Below, piece by piece: positions 30,801 to 41,266 of a DNA stretch of 64,000 nt (its first letter is position 1; every line of letters starts with the position of its first letter). This stretch comes from Kryptolebias marmoratus (lineage: Eukaryota; Chordata; Actinopteri; Cyprinodontiformes; Rivulidae), in contig NC_051433.1 of assembly GCF_001649575.2 (NCBI RefSeq), forward strand, positions 13,731,588 through 13,795,587, given 5' to 3'. The notes under the pieces were generated by a model that ran no database searches, had not been told where the DNA came from, and saw only the letters and a program-made list of their open reading frames with translations. A program made the position numbers and the translations under genes.

Positions 30801-31970
30801 ATGAGCTCCCAGAGTTAACCGCAGAGAGTCTGGTGAGTTTTCCTTGTTTCCCTCAGCTCTTACTGGTCATCTCAATCCGTTTTTGGATATTTCCCTCTCC
30901 TCTGACCGGCGTCTGCGTCACAGGAAGCTGGAGACAACACCCAGTTCTGCTGGAGGAATCTGTTCTCCTGCATCAACCTGCTGAGGATCCTGAACAAGCT
31001 GACCAAGTGGAAGCACTCCAGGACCATGGTGAGAGAACGTCTCGTCGGGACTCGTCCTGAACCGCCGCCTCGAACGTGTCTCCGTAACGGGACTTTTTTT
31101 TTTTCCTCCTCCCAGATGCTGGTCGTGTTCAAGTCGGCTCCCATCCTGAAGAGGGCGCTGAAGGTGAAGCAGGCCATGATGCAGCTCTACGTCCTCAAGC
31201 TGCTCAAAGTTCAGACCAAATACTTGGGCCGGCAGTGGAGGAAGAGCAACATGAAGACCATGTCTGCCATTTATCAGAAAGTGCGACACCGACTCAACGA
31301 CGACTGGGCTTACGGAAATGGTGAGTGGAATGGAAAGCTTCTTCTTCTTCTTTTTTATTAATCAGCCTAAAGTTGCTTGTATTTAAAACACAAAGTCGGC
31401 CGGCCACCGGCTCTGTGGGCTGACCTTTTTTAAGGTGGTATTTCACTGCTGGAGACTCAGGATCGTGAGAAGATCTGCATTTTGTTTTATTTTAGTGGCA
31501 GCCTCACTGAATTCTGGGTGTTTGAAACCAGCATGTTGTGTGTCGGCATGTTTTTATAGTTTTTTGTTTGTTGGTACACGCTGTTAAAGTAGCGAATCGT
31601 TTGAAACTAAACATCATTGTGTGTTTTAGACCTTAAATATCAGCTCTAGAGCTGTCGTTCAGCTGCGTTTCCTCAGAACTGAGTTCGACCTGCTGTCTTG
31701 TTTCCGTGGGGTGGGGGGACAGATCTGGACGCCCGCCCCTGGGACTTCCAGGCCGAGGAGTGCGCGCTGCGCGCCAGCATCGAGCACTTCAACAGCCGCC
31801 GCTACGACAAGAGCCACAACAACCCGGACTTCCTGCCCGTGGACAACTGCCTGCAGAGCGTTCTGGGACAGCGGGTGGACCTGCCCGAGGACTTCCAGAT
31901 GAACTACGACCTCTGGCTGGAGCGCGAGGTCTTCTCCAAACCCATCTCCTGGGAAGAACTGCTGCAGTGA
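24812..31970 (+). CDS. strip1: Striatin-interacting protein 1 (STRIPAK subunit, FAM40A), complete
   Basis: Scaffold subunit of the STRIPAK PP2A phosphatase-kinase complex, acting in cytoplasm on cell shape and Hippo signalling. Twenty exons: 24812-24925, 26054-26123, 26209-26283, 26365-26499, 26614-26734, 27015-27190, 27279-27406, 27509-27691, 27874-28094, 28198-28263, 28367-28430, 28508-28579, 28696-28770, 29540-29637, 30376-30502, 30594-30694, 30766-30832, 30924-31028, 31116-31320, 31723-31970. They join in frame into 815-816 residues (human 837). Two ATGs are adjacent at 24812 and 24815. Hallmarks include [20 protein letters not shown] near the N-terminus, the Ser-rich [20 protein letters not shown], a long acidic run, and the conserved C-terminus ending [10 protein letters not shown]. 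These correspond to the N1221-like and DUF3402 domains. The N-terminal tail is shorter than in human and lacks its Pro-rich run. The exon 4 donor (GTCAGC) is the weakest junction. Confidence 0.96.
29680..30230. repeat. Dispersed repeat insertion in strip1 intron 14
   Basis: This segment shares CTTACCTG(C/T)TG..., AACGGCTAGT and a GTGCTACAGCTAGCTGCTGC-like block (here reversed as CTAGCTGTAGCACTTCC) with stretches at about 36560-36840, 39500-39830 and 51040-51300. Its right end, ACCTTATAGTCCGGAAAATA, is a pattern common at the ends of fish short DNA transposons. No ORF of interest. Confidence 0.5.
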
Positions 31971-32790
31971 GAGTTGACCACTGGGCGTTTATTTTATTTC
32001 TCTTTCTTTCAGCGTCACACATCCTGACGGCTGAGCTTCCCTCTCAGAAGACTTCTTTCGTCACCTCTCGAGGATCCGACCAAATCGTTTTGCCTTTTAA
32101 AGACGTTTAGTGTTAAATGTGACGCAGCCCTGAAGTTAAAGAGAAACCTTTCAGAGATCATGACTTTATAACCAAACTGCACCTGTGGGCTCACCTCTTC
32201 TCTCCCACAGCAGCTCGGACGGTTCGTTCACTTTCAGGTTTAACAAAAAGTAAAATTTTATGTATTAACTCTTAACAGACGAGGCTCGTCTTTAAATGTC
32301 TCCTCTCCTTTTATCTCCCTCAGAAAGGGGCCGTGGGGTCAGTAGCGCGAACCGTTTTACTTTGCTGTCGTTTCAGGATCACGAGCTGCCGTTTATCGAT
32401 TTTATTTTTAACGTTTTGAGGGTCTCGGCTGAGCTCCTTCGCTCTGGGGACCACGGAGACCTTCTCCAACAGGTTAAAAAAAAAGAAGCAGCTTTGAACT
32501 TTAAGGCCACAGTAAGAAAATCGTCTCTCTCGTTCTGGCGTGAAAAAGAAACGTCCTCGTTTTAACCGAAGCAGAAAACATCCTATTTAATTAAGACTTA
32601 CACAACAATTTCCCTCCCTTTTCCTTTTTTTTTCCAAATCTTTCTAGTTTGTTTCATTTGTTTTTATTAGAAAGGTTAAAAAAAATTATAAATACATGTA
32701 AATTGTGAAACCTATTTATCATGGCGCTTGTCTTTGTTTTACATGGACTTAAATACTGTAATAAAATGATCCTGTCTTTCATGTTGGGAT
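31971..32790 (+). other. strip1: strip1 3' untranslated region
   Basis: Non-coding sequence runs from the stop codon to an AATAAA signal at 32760-32765, followed by T-rich sequence. A short (A)n/(AAG) run is at about 32475-32490. Confidence 0.6.
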
Positions 32791-33273
32791 GGTTTCCTTC
32801 CTTTTAGTCTTTAGTTTATCAGACTGTAAATGTAATTAAACAAGAAAATATGCATCAGTATTTGAAATATTACACATCTGAGCACAAGATATTAAAGTTA
32901 GGCGCCTAGATCATAAGTTATTTATCAGATATTAACTTTTTTCACACTTCGGGGAACTAATAAGACATTTTCTTCCTCAGTCTTTGAGCTGAACTTAGTA
33001 AAACTTAATATTTGAAGTAAAATTGTGTTATTTAATTAAGGCCCTTCAGAAAGACTCAAAATGTGATGATCTAGATTACTTTAAAGGATTCTGAGAAAGT
33101 CTGGCTCATGTTTGTTTTGAATTGGATTCAAATATTTTAGCCACGCCCACTTCAGCATTTAAACCAACCAATCAGCACGTGGTCTGAGTTTTTCCGTCTT
33201 TCAGGAAACGAAACCAAGTGTGGAACAAAAACAAAAGAAGATAAAAAAAAACCCGCCTTTCTTCACCCAGGAC

Positions 33274-33868
33274 ATGGCAGAGCCTCAGGTCCCCGTCCGC
33301 CTCGCCCGGCTCTCCTGCCGGATATGCGCACGGCTCCTCCGGGAGCCCGTCACCATCCCCTGCGGCCACAGCTTCTGCCGGCGGTGCATCTCCGGCAGCT
33401 GGGCGGGAGTCGAGGCCGGCTTCGGCTGCCCCGAGTGTCGCCGGACGTTCCCCTCCAGACCTGCCCTGATCCGAAACGCCACCCTGGCCGAGGTGGTGGG
33501 AGACACAGCGAGGAGCTGGAGCGGGAACGAAAGCAGAAGAGGAGGAGGAGGTGGAGGTGGAGGGGCGGACCCCCCGCCGAAGAGAGCCCGGAGCGGCGCG
33601 GAGCCGCCCGGCGGGACCTGGTGCCGGCGCCACGCGAGCCCGCTGGATGTGTACCGCTGCTCGGACGAGGAGCTCGTCTGCGCTCGGTGCGCCTCGGAGG
33701 AGCACACGGGTCACGTGATCGGCGTCGTGGGGCTGGAGCGGAGCAAGAAACAGGTGCAGAAACACACACACACTGATCTGTGAGAGAAGTTACTGAAAGG
33801 AACCCTGAAACGACACACCTGGATCTGGAGGAGAACTCGCTGCAGCTTGAGCTCCCTCTGCTGGCTGC

Positions 33869-33910
<42 letters not shown>

Positions 33911-36490
33911 CCTGCAAACACAAACAGGAGAACCAGCAGCAGCTTCTCACCTCAGAGAGTGACTCTGTGAAGCAGGGGTGTCAAAATTTAGATAGATAGA
34001 ACTTTAATGATGTTTTAATTAAAATTTTATAAGTTAAATATATAAATGAACTTTGGTTTTAGATGTAATATGTCAAATTATTCATAGAGGAATACCAATT
34101 ACCTTTTTCCAGTGCTACATTATATAGAATTCAGAACAAACATACTTTAATGAACAATATATATCAAACTTGAAAAGAGACATCATTAGCATTCATTTTT
34201 ATGTCATACTCTCTATCATCAGCTTTTATTATTATTATTTGTTATTTTTTTGGTAATACATTTAATCACAACCCATTAAACAGCAACAGAAGATAAAAAT
34301 AACAAAATTCTGAGCATATGGCAGATAAAATGTTTTGTGTCTTCTCATGTGTTCGTCCGTCCAACATTTGCTTAAGGCGGAGCTGAGTAAGATCCAGGCG
34401 GAGCTCCGGCAGGTTCTCAAGGAGCAGGAGGAGAAGCTGGAGAACAAGGAGAGGCTCTTCAAGCAGATTAACGTGAGGAACTCGTGGCGCTGACGTTTGT
34501 TTGCTTCCAGCCCGGCGCCGCTCTGATCCCTCTCTGCCGGCTCCCGAAACAGGAGGAGGCCAGGGAAACGGAGGACCACTGCGAAAGCGTGATCGTCTGT
34601 GTCACAGAGTGCCTCCAGAAGCACTACCTGTCCGTGAGGAGGCTGATCAGGGCTCAGGCCGAGGAAGCCGGGGCTCGGGTTCCCGCCCTCGGGCTGAAGG
34701 TGGAGGAGATGAAGGCGGCGGACGCCGAGCTGGAGCGCCTGGCACGAAGCGAGAACAGCGCACGGTTTCTGCAGGTGTTACATTTGCTCCACGGACGCAC
34801 AGCTGTACCCGATCGTCTTGCCGCTCACACATCTGGTTTCCTCTGACAGGAGTGGCCCCGGGTGAGGAGTCTCTGCAAAGACATGCTGCAGTTCTTCACC
34901 GATCCACTTCCTCCCTTCGAGGTGACGAGGAGAGCCGTGGAGCAGCTCGGCCGGCAGCTGGAGGAGCTCTGCGACCAGCTGTTTGCCTCCGTCTATCACG
35001 CCCGTACGTGTCCTTACTTGTCTTCACTGATGTACTGAAGGCTGGTCTGGAATCGTCTGATTTTATTCTAATTTTATAAAATGTGTTCTTGTTTTGCAAA
35101 GCTGACAGAGACGAGCAGGAGGAGGAGAGGAGTGGAGCCAGCATCTCACAGCCCCACGGTTTGGACCTGAAACTCGTCATGTTTTACCCAAAAGAGATGT
35201 TTAAAGTTTTAGGTCTTTAGACGAATTCAAGCAGGATAAAATGGGACTAATATAAGGGAGACAAACAATTCAAGAGGATAAAAAGAATTTAAAATAAAGA
35301 ACAAATAGATTAAACTTCTAAATGTCTTTTTAAAGAAAAGGAAAATATAATTTAACGTTTTCAGATAAATAAAATGGTTCCTCAAAAAACTGAATTAAAT
35401 CAACAGAACGAGTACAAATTCTTTAGATTCACATCAATCTGGGTAGTTTTTATTTATAAGAACCAACTAACCAACCAACCTGCCTACTTACCTACTAGTT
35501 ATCCAACCAACCAATAAACCTACCAGTTTGTCAACCAGCCAATTAAGCAGTTACCAAACCTGACTAACTAACTTTAGTTATTGTCATTATTCTTTTTTAA
35601 ATAAAATTGTCCTTTACTAAGGTGGATGGGACTTTTTGGTTTCAGTTTGAGACAGAATTGAGACATTTACTGGGACAGAACTGAGATGTTCACTGAGACA
35701 GAAGTGAGACGTGGCGCCTGGTCAGATTTGCGGCCCTGAGGTTCTGGTCTTCTCTCCAGCTGCAGGTCAGAACGGACTCAGCGGGACTCTCAGTGAGACG
35801 GACTTGGCGTCTGCGACCAGAGAGGAGCTCCTGCGGTGTGAGTTCCCCTTCAGGCCTGAAACTCATTGTGTCCTCGCCTCACGTTTGGACCTCAGTCCGA
35901 CCTGCTGACTCCTGCTAACGTTGTCCTTTGTCTTGTAAACGATCCCAGATGCCTGCGAGCTCTCTCTGGACCCGACGACGGCCCACAAGGACCTGACCGT
36001 TTCGGATGGAGACAAAGAGGTGGCGTTACGCCCTGAGAAGCCTACGCCCTCACCCATCCGCTACCCGCAGAGGTTTGTCAATCGGCGCCAGCTGCTCTGC
36101 AGGGAGGGGCTGCAGGGCGGCACATTCTACTATGAAGTGGAGCTGAAAGGAGACAAGGCAGAGATCGCCCTCGCTTACAAGGGAATCGACAGGAAATCCA
36201 GTTTTAAAACGTCGGCCTTCGGAGCGAACACCAACTCCTGGAGCCTGGACCGCTCGTCTTCCTACTCCGTGAGCCACCGAGATGAAAGCGTCCAGCTGTC
36301 AGCGGCTCCCTGTCACCAGAGGATCGGAGTTTATCTGAATTTCGGAGCGGGAACGCTGTCTTTCTTTGAGGTGCAGCGGAACGAAGTAAAGTTTCTTTAC
36401 AAGGTGGTGGCCGAGTTCACGGAGCCGCTGTATCCGGGCTTCTGGCTCGGAGAGAAATGCAGCATCAGGATCTGTGATTTAAAACCGTAA
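33274..36490 (+). CDS. TRIM-family E3 ubiquitin ligase (RING, B-box2, coiled coil, PRY-SPRY)
   Basis: Predicted ubiquitin ligase; in fish such TRIMs often belong to expanded innate-immunity families, but the target is unknown. Exons: 33274-33753, 34377-34472 (the typical 96-bp TRIM exon), 34553-34774, 34850-35003, 35102-35158, 35760-35837, 35949-36490, joining in frame to about 542 residues. All eight C3HC4 RING ligands are present (C15, C18, C30, H32, C35, C38, C52, C55). The B-box2 is complete (C117, H120, C129, C136, C139, H144, H147). Between them lies an eight-Gly run and PPKRAR, a possible nuclear signal. The coiled coil spans about 161-300. PRY starts at ELSLDPTTAHKDLTV and SPRY at GGTFYYEVEL. 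Exon 3 could instead start at 34511, in frame. The family is clear, but I cannot assign an orthologue. No TRIM lies here in the human block, so it was inserted or is lineage-specific. Confidence 0.85.
33869..33911. repeat. (AAC)n microsatellite
   Basis: About fourteen uninterrupted AAC units in the first intron of the TRIM gene. Confidence 0.95.
35455..35585. repeat. ACCAACC-type minisatellite in TRIM intron
   Basis: A degenerate tandem of AACC/TACC/AGTT words (CAACTAACCAACC-like) that resembles the larger array at about 37140-37550. Confidence 0.6.
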
Positions 36491-36875
36491 ATTCTGCTGA
36501 GGGAGCGCATGAAGCCCCAGGGTTGAGGGCATGATTTGAAGTTGGGTTCGAAAGGAACGTTAGAAACAAATACCATCCTACCTGTTGCAGATGGCTCTTT
36601 GAACGACCTCAGTTTGGAGAAACTGTTTAATTCTGACAGACTGACGACGTAAAGGTTGGTTTGAGCAGCGCCGAGGACAGAGTGGATTGTCGTTGTCTTA
36701 AAACAACTCCAGTCTCGAACATTTCACATGAACCTTACTTTGTAAACGTTTCCATCGCTTTTAGGGCAGGAATGTGGACCTGCTCCAGGCTGCACCAGAA
36801 GTGCTACAGCTGCTGCTGCTGCTGGTTGAGATGGAATCAGCCACACTTTTAAATGACCACATAAAGTAAAACTGG

Positions 36876-37090
36876 GGTCGGCACGGTGGTGCAGTGGTTA
36901 GAGCTGCCTCCTCCCGCCCGGGGCCTTTCTGGGTAAAGTTCGCAGGTTCTGCTCGTCCGTGTGTGGGTTTCCTCCCACTGACCAAAAACATGCATGTTAG
37001 GTTAGTTGGTTACTGTGTGAATGGTCGTCCAGTTTGACCCTTCATGTCTTCTATGAAGAGGACGGATGGAAAAATAAGATATAAAGTTTA
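36876..37090 (+). mobile_element. tRNA-like SINE fragment downstream of the TRIM gene
   Basis: GGTCGGCACGGTGGTGCAGT begins the segment, and GTTAGAGCTGCC, GGGTTTCCTCCCACTGACC, AAAAACATGCATGTTAGGTT and GTGTGTGAATGG-like words follow. These mark a widespread fish short interspersed element. An A-box-like TGGTGCAGTGG is visible. No target duplication is clear and the 3' end decays into AT-rich sequence. Confidence 0.6.
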
Positions 37091-37139
37091 TAAAATAATT
37101 TAAATAATGTTTGCATGAATCAATCTGGAGTTGTTCTAA

Positions 37140-37545
37140 GACAGCAGCATTCAACCAACCAACCCATCAACCAACCTACCAACTAAACCAATCAACTTAC
37201 CCACCAGTCTGCTAACCAGACAGTCAACCAACCTACCAACTAAACCAACTTACCCACCAATCTGCTAACCAGCCAGTCAACAACCTACCTACCAACTAAA
37301 CCAGCCAACCAACTCAATAAACCAACCTACCTACCAGTCTGTCAACCAGCAATTTATCAACCTACCTACCATTTAAACCAACCTACCTACCAGTCTGCTA
37401 GCCAGACAGTCAACCAACCTACCAACTAAACCAACCAACCAACTCAATAAACCAACCTACCTACTAGTCTGTCAACCAGCAATTTATCAACCTACCTACC
37501 ATTTAAACCAACCAATCAAAGTCTGCTAACCAGCTGGTTAACCCA
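37140..37545. repeat. ACCAACCAACCTACC minisatellite
   Basis: About 400 bases of imperfect tandem repeats built from CCAACCAACCTACCAACTAA, and from CAGTCTGCTAACCAGCCAGT-type words, in a higher-order pattern of about 60-120 bases. It lies downstream of the TRIM stop codon. An AATAAA at about 38042-38047 could end a long TRIM 3' UTR that includes it. Confidence 0.8.
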
Positions 37546-39901
37546 CCCACCTCCTTCAGTTTATAAAGGTTTCTTTAACCCTCGGAGCTCCTGACTCAGA
37601 TCCATCCTGAGCTGCAGGTTGGATTTCTGACGGTTTTTATTGTTTTTATTTCTCTGAATCCACCAGCAGTTAACTTTGTAAGATATTTACCTCTGAAGAA
37701 AACTAGTAGCACTCCTCTGTCAGTGAAATCGTTATCAGATGTTTGAGGACCAACACAAACCTCAGAAGAGGGAAATAATCAGGTCATTTAAATCAAATTA
37801 TATAAGTGATTGTATTTTTTCGAAGCTCTTATTGTAGCAGAAACCTTTGCACTGATTTATTTATCGTCTCTGTTGACGTTTCTTTCATTTGTTTGTTGTT
37901 TTCTCTGCACCTTAAACACGTGGCTGAACGTCCCTTGAATCGCAGTTACTTCCAGATTTCTTTTGTTCAAACTGAACAAAACGAGGTCGGTTTAAAGCAT
38001 TTCCATTTATTTTATTTACTTCCTGCAGTTTATTCAGTGTCAATAAAGCACGTCTGAACACCAGCTTTTGTTTGATTTGTTGAAAACGATTTATAAACTT
38101 ATAAATCATGCACAACTAAAGTGTGTTTTTAGTAAGAAGTGTCTGAAAGTCCAGGAGTACAACAGCAGTTTTATTATTTCTCCGTGTTCGGGAGTCTTAC
38201 AGTGATGATGACCGAGGAGAGACGAACAGGAGCATTAAAGGGACATTTCTAAAAGTTTCCTGTACATGAAGCGCTCAGTGAGGCCTAACACACGCCAGTC
38301 TGACTACACACACATTTGTTTTAAAATACACACACACACTTGAGCACTTGAGTCCCTGTAGGTGGTTTCCAGTTATTACTAGTTTCTATCATTAGGTTAA
38401 ATATCAGGATATTGCTTTACTGCTATTATTAGAACAACAAAACAAACTTTTATTTGCCATCTGGTGGAGAGAAAAAAAGTGCTTTAGTCACATTCATTAT
38501 TATTTTAGTAACATTTACAGCTGAGCCTGATGACATGAAGAGAAATAATCTTTGGGAAAGTTAAAGACGATAAACTATGTTTCTAAATCTGACAAACTGT
38601 TAAAATCCAGATGATTAGGTCTGTTTTAACCTCTGTTAAAGTTTGACTTGTTTCCCAGTCTGGCCACCTTCTCCCTGATTCTCCAAGGTCAGATCTCTCT
38701 GACTGCAAACTGCTAAACCGGTCAACCAGAGGTGAAGAAACGACAACATGTAACGTGAAACTAAATGTAAATCCATAAACCTTATATATAAAGGGATAAA
38801 TCCCACCTAATTTACAGCAAATATACAGAATAATTAATATATCAATTTACACCCTAATGCCATCGCTTTGAATACTGCAATAAAAATACTTAATAAATTT
38901 ACATTTTTTCTGTGTAAAGCAACGTAAATGTGCTCCGTTTGAACAGTTTGTTACTGTCAGTGTGTACAAAACTGAAACACTTCACCTGAAAGACATTCAT
39001 CACTAAGAGAAACACTAAGAGAAGTCTAGTACCCAATACTAAAAACAGTATATTAGTATTACGCTACAAATATGAAGAAACCTGTGCTTGATGTGAGGCG
39101 TCTAAGGCTTTCTGAGTTCAGCTGCTGACAATATTTTAGGTTTCTAAATCTTTTGGTCCTTTTTTTTTGTGTGTGTGTGTTTGTTTTGGTCAAACTTTGT
39201 GCTCCGGGAGATAAATACTGCATCTGATGACCGCCGACGGTTTCACGTGTGCTTTAACGGTCGGAGTAAGTCGTCTGTGTGCCATAACTGTGCCTGATTT
39301 CTTTTTGTGCTGTCGGACAACGAGCGGACCAGCGTGCTCGCTTCAGATTGACGCCGACGAGTTGTGCCTTTACGTCACAAAAAACAGATTTAAAAACATC
39401 ACATTGATCTGTGTTTTCTGAGTTTATAAAACTAACCGCAGGTCACTTTTGAAAGCAGCTCAATGTGTGGTCCTAATATTTAGAAGTGGGGCGTCGGGGA
39501 AAGGTTTTGAACGATCAGTATCTTACCTGTTGCAGATAGCTTTTCTTTTTTTTTACTCCGAGCTAACGGCTAGTTTGAGCAGAGTACGAAAACAATCCGA
39601 ACTCAACGGTTTCATAGCAGTTTAAGCAAATGCTGCTTTATAAACATAACCAGCATCAGCTTCACGTGTTATTCCTGCTGAAATATTACGATATTCCTGC
39701 ATGGAGGTGCTACAGCTAGCTGCTGCTAGTTCCGCAACACTGACGGCTACGTAAAGGTTTATAAATCAGCGCTTATTGCGAGTTCTTTATTTCAGAACTA
39801 ACTGAAAGACTCCAGGGTTGAACGAGTTACAGTTCTACGAGGTTCGGTCAGTCCGGTAACCTGGATCTTCTCTGGATCTTAGATTTCTACAGTTTCTGTG
39901 G

Positions 39902-40112
39902 CAGGGGTGCCAATCCTGGTCCTGGAGGGCCATCATCCTGCATGTTTTACTTGTTTCTCTGCTCCAGCACACCTGATTTGAATCAATGGGTGATTAACAG
40001 GCTTCTGCAGAACATGAAGAGGTGATTTAACCACTGAATCGGGTGTGTTGGAGCAGGGAAACAAGGAAAACGTGCAGGATAGTGGCCCGCCAGGACCAGG
40101 ATTGGAGACCCC
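39902..40112. mobile_element. Short inverted-repeat (hAT-like) element
   Basis: The left end CAGGGGTGCCAATCCTGGTC pairs with the right end GACCAGGATTGGAGACCCCA (reverse complement TGGGGTCTCCAATCCTGGTC). The interior includes AACAGGCTTCTGCAGAACAT, which also occurs in the partial copy at 1350-1445. No ORF and no clear target duplication. Confidence 0.65.
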
Positions 40113-41184
40113 AGATTGTACTCTCGAACAGGCATTATTTTCACAGATCAGCATGTTTTAATAACACCGGCGGTTCCCTCTGGGTCCAAACCCCAGATGG
40201 TCGCCACTCTTCCATTGCAGTTTTTGACCCGTTCCCATCAGACGCTGGGAAACGGTTTGAAACTAGAGTCGTTTCAAGATGACAGCTCAGACAAGCCGCT
40301 AATCAAACTCTGCTTCTCTGAACCGAGTTCTATCCACAACAGGTAAGATGTTAACCGTTCACGATCTTCCCGCTTCGGAAAATCCGACCTGTTGCACGTG
40401 AATCTTCTTCTGTGCTGGAGTTGAAGTGTCTCGTTGTTTTGTTTTTTACTCTTTGGTGACAAGCTAAAACATGGAACCCGTGGATCGTGACACTGACACT
40501 TTAATCTCCACGAAGGGATAAAAAAAAAACCTACGCCGCCCTAGATTTTCCTTCGACTTTTTTTACATTACTATTTACAAAACGTCTGGTGCACGTAAAC
40601 CCCTGCAGGAGGCTTGACTTTGGGTTGAAACCGGACGTAAATGTGTGACTTCGGAGCTTTTAGGGACGTTACGTGACATGGACTCCGGTAAAAGTGACTT
40701 CACCTGAATCCTGAAAATAAAAAGTGCACGTCTGTGTTCAGTTCAGATCCCCTGCATAATATTAGACAGGAAAGAGCGTCGTGCCGCCTATGGCTTTGAC
40801 AGTCAGTGTTGTTATGGAAAGCAGCAGATGTTTGGTTTTATGAGTTTAAATAATCCAACACGCGTTCACCTCTGTCGTCTGCTGTCCTGAGAGAAAATCC
40901 GTTCTGACTCTCAAGGTTTTCTTTCACTACATGTGCACTGTGCTGATGGACTTAAGATCCTGTTTGTGGCAAGCAAATTACCACAAACCAGATCATGAAA
41001 ACGAAAACAGATATTTGGGGCAATTTACCTCTAACTGGAGCACTTGTCCTGATGTGCAGCATGGACACATCCCTACATTCAGGCTGCTCCATGGGGAGAT
41101 TTTGGGGAGCATATTTAAACTACATGGCTTCGTGTGAGGTCAGCGGGGCAGTGATGGGAATCCTTGGTGTCCCCCCCCCCCCCC

Positions 41185-41229
41185 NNNNNNNNNNNNNNNN
41201 NNNNNNNNNNNNNNNNNNNNNNNNNNNNN
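41185..41229. other. Assembly gap (45 N) after a 14-C run
   Basis: The gap is directly preceded by a C homopolymer and lies 37 bases beyond the slc6a17 stop codon, so it does not interrupt coding sequence. Confidence 0.99.
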
Positions 41230-41266
41230 CGGCGGAGACGGGACAACCTGAGTGCGGGAGGGGTCT

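Larger units (their letters stand above)
38165..41266 (-). other. slc6a17: slc6a17 3' untranslated region (inferred)
   Basis: A minus-strand AATAAA (plus about 38172-38177) ends a long region without coding exons that reaches the slc6a17 stop codon at 41267. It contains a short transposon (39902-40112), a diffuse repeat copy (39500-39830) and a run of 14 C beside a 45-N gap (41185-41229). Mammalian SLC6A17 also has a multi-kilobase 3' UTR. The extent is inferred. Confidence 0.4.

Noticed and set aside
36876..36905. tRNA gene
   Set aside because: Only an A-box-like segment is present; no B box or cloverleaf. It fits a SINE head.
37140..37545. CRISPR-like regular repeats
   Set aside because: Repeats are short, degenerate and contiguous without unique spacers, in a eukaryotic genome; this is a minisatellite.
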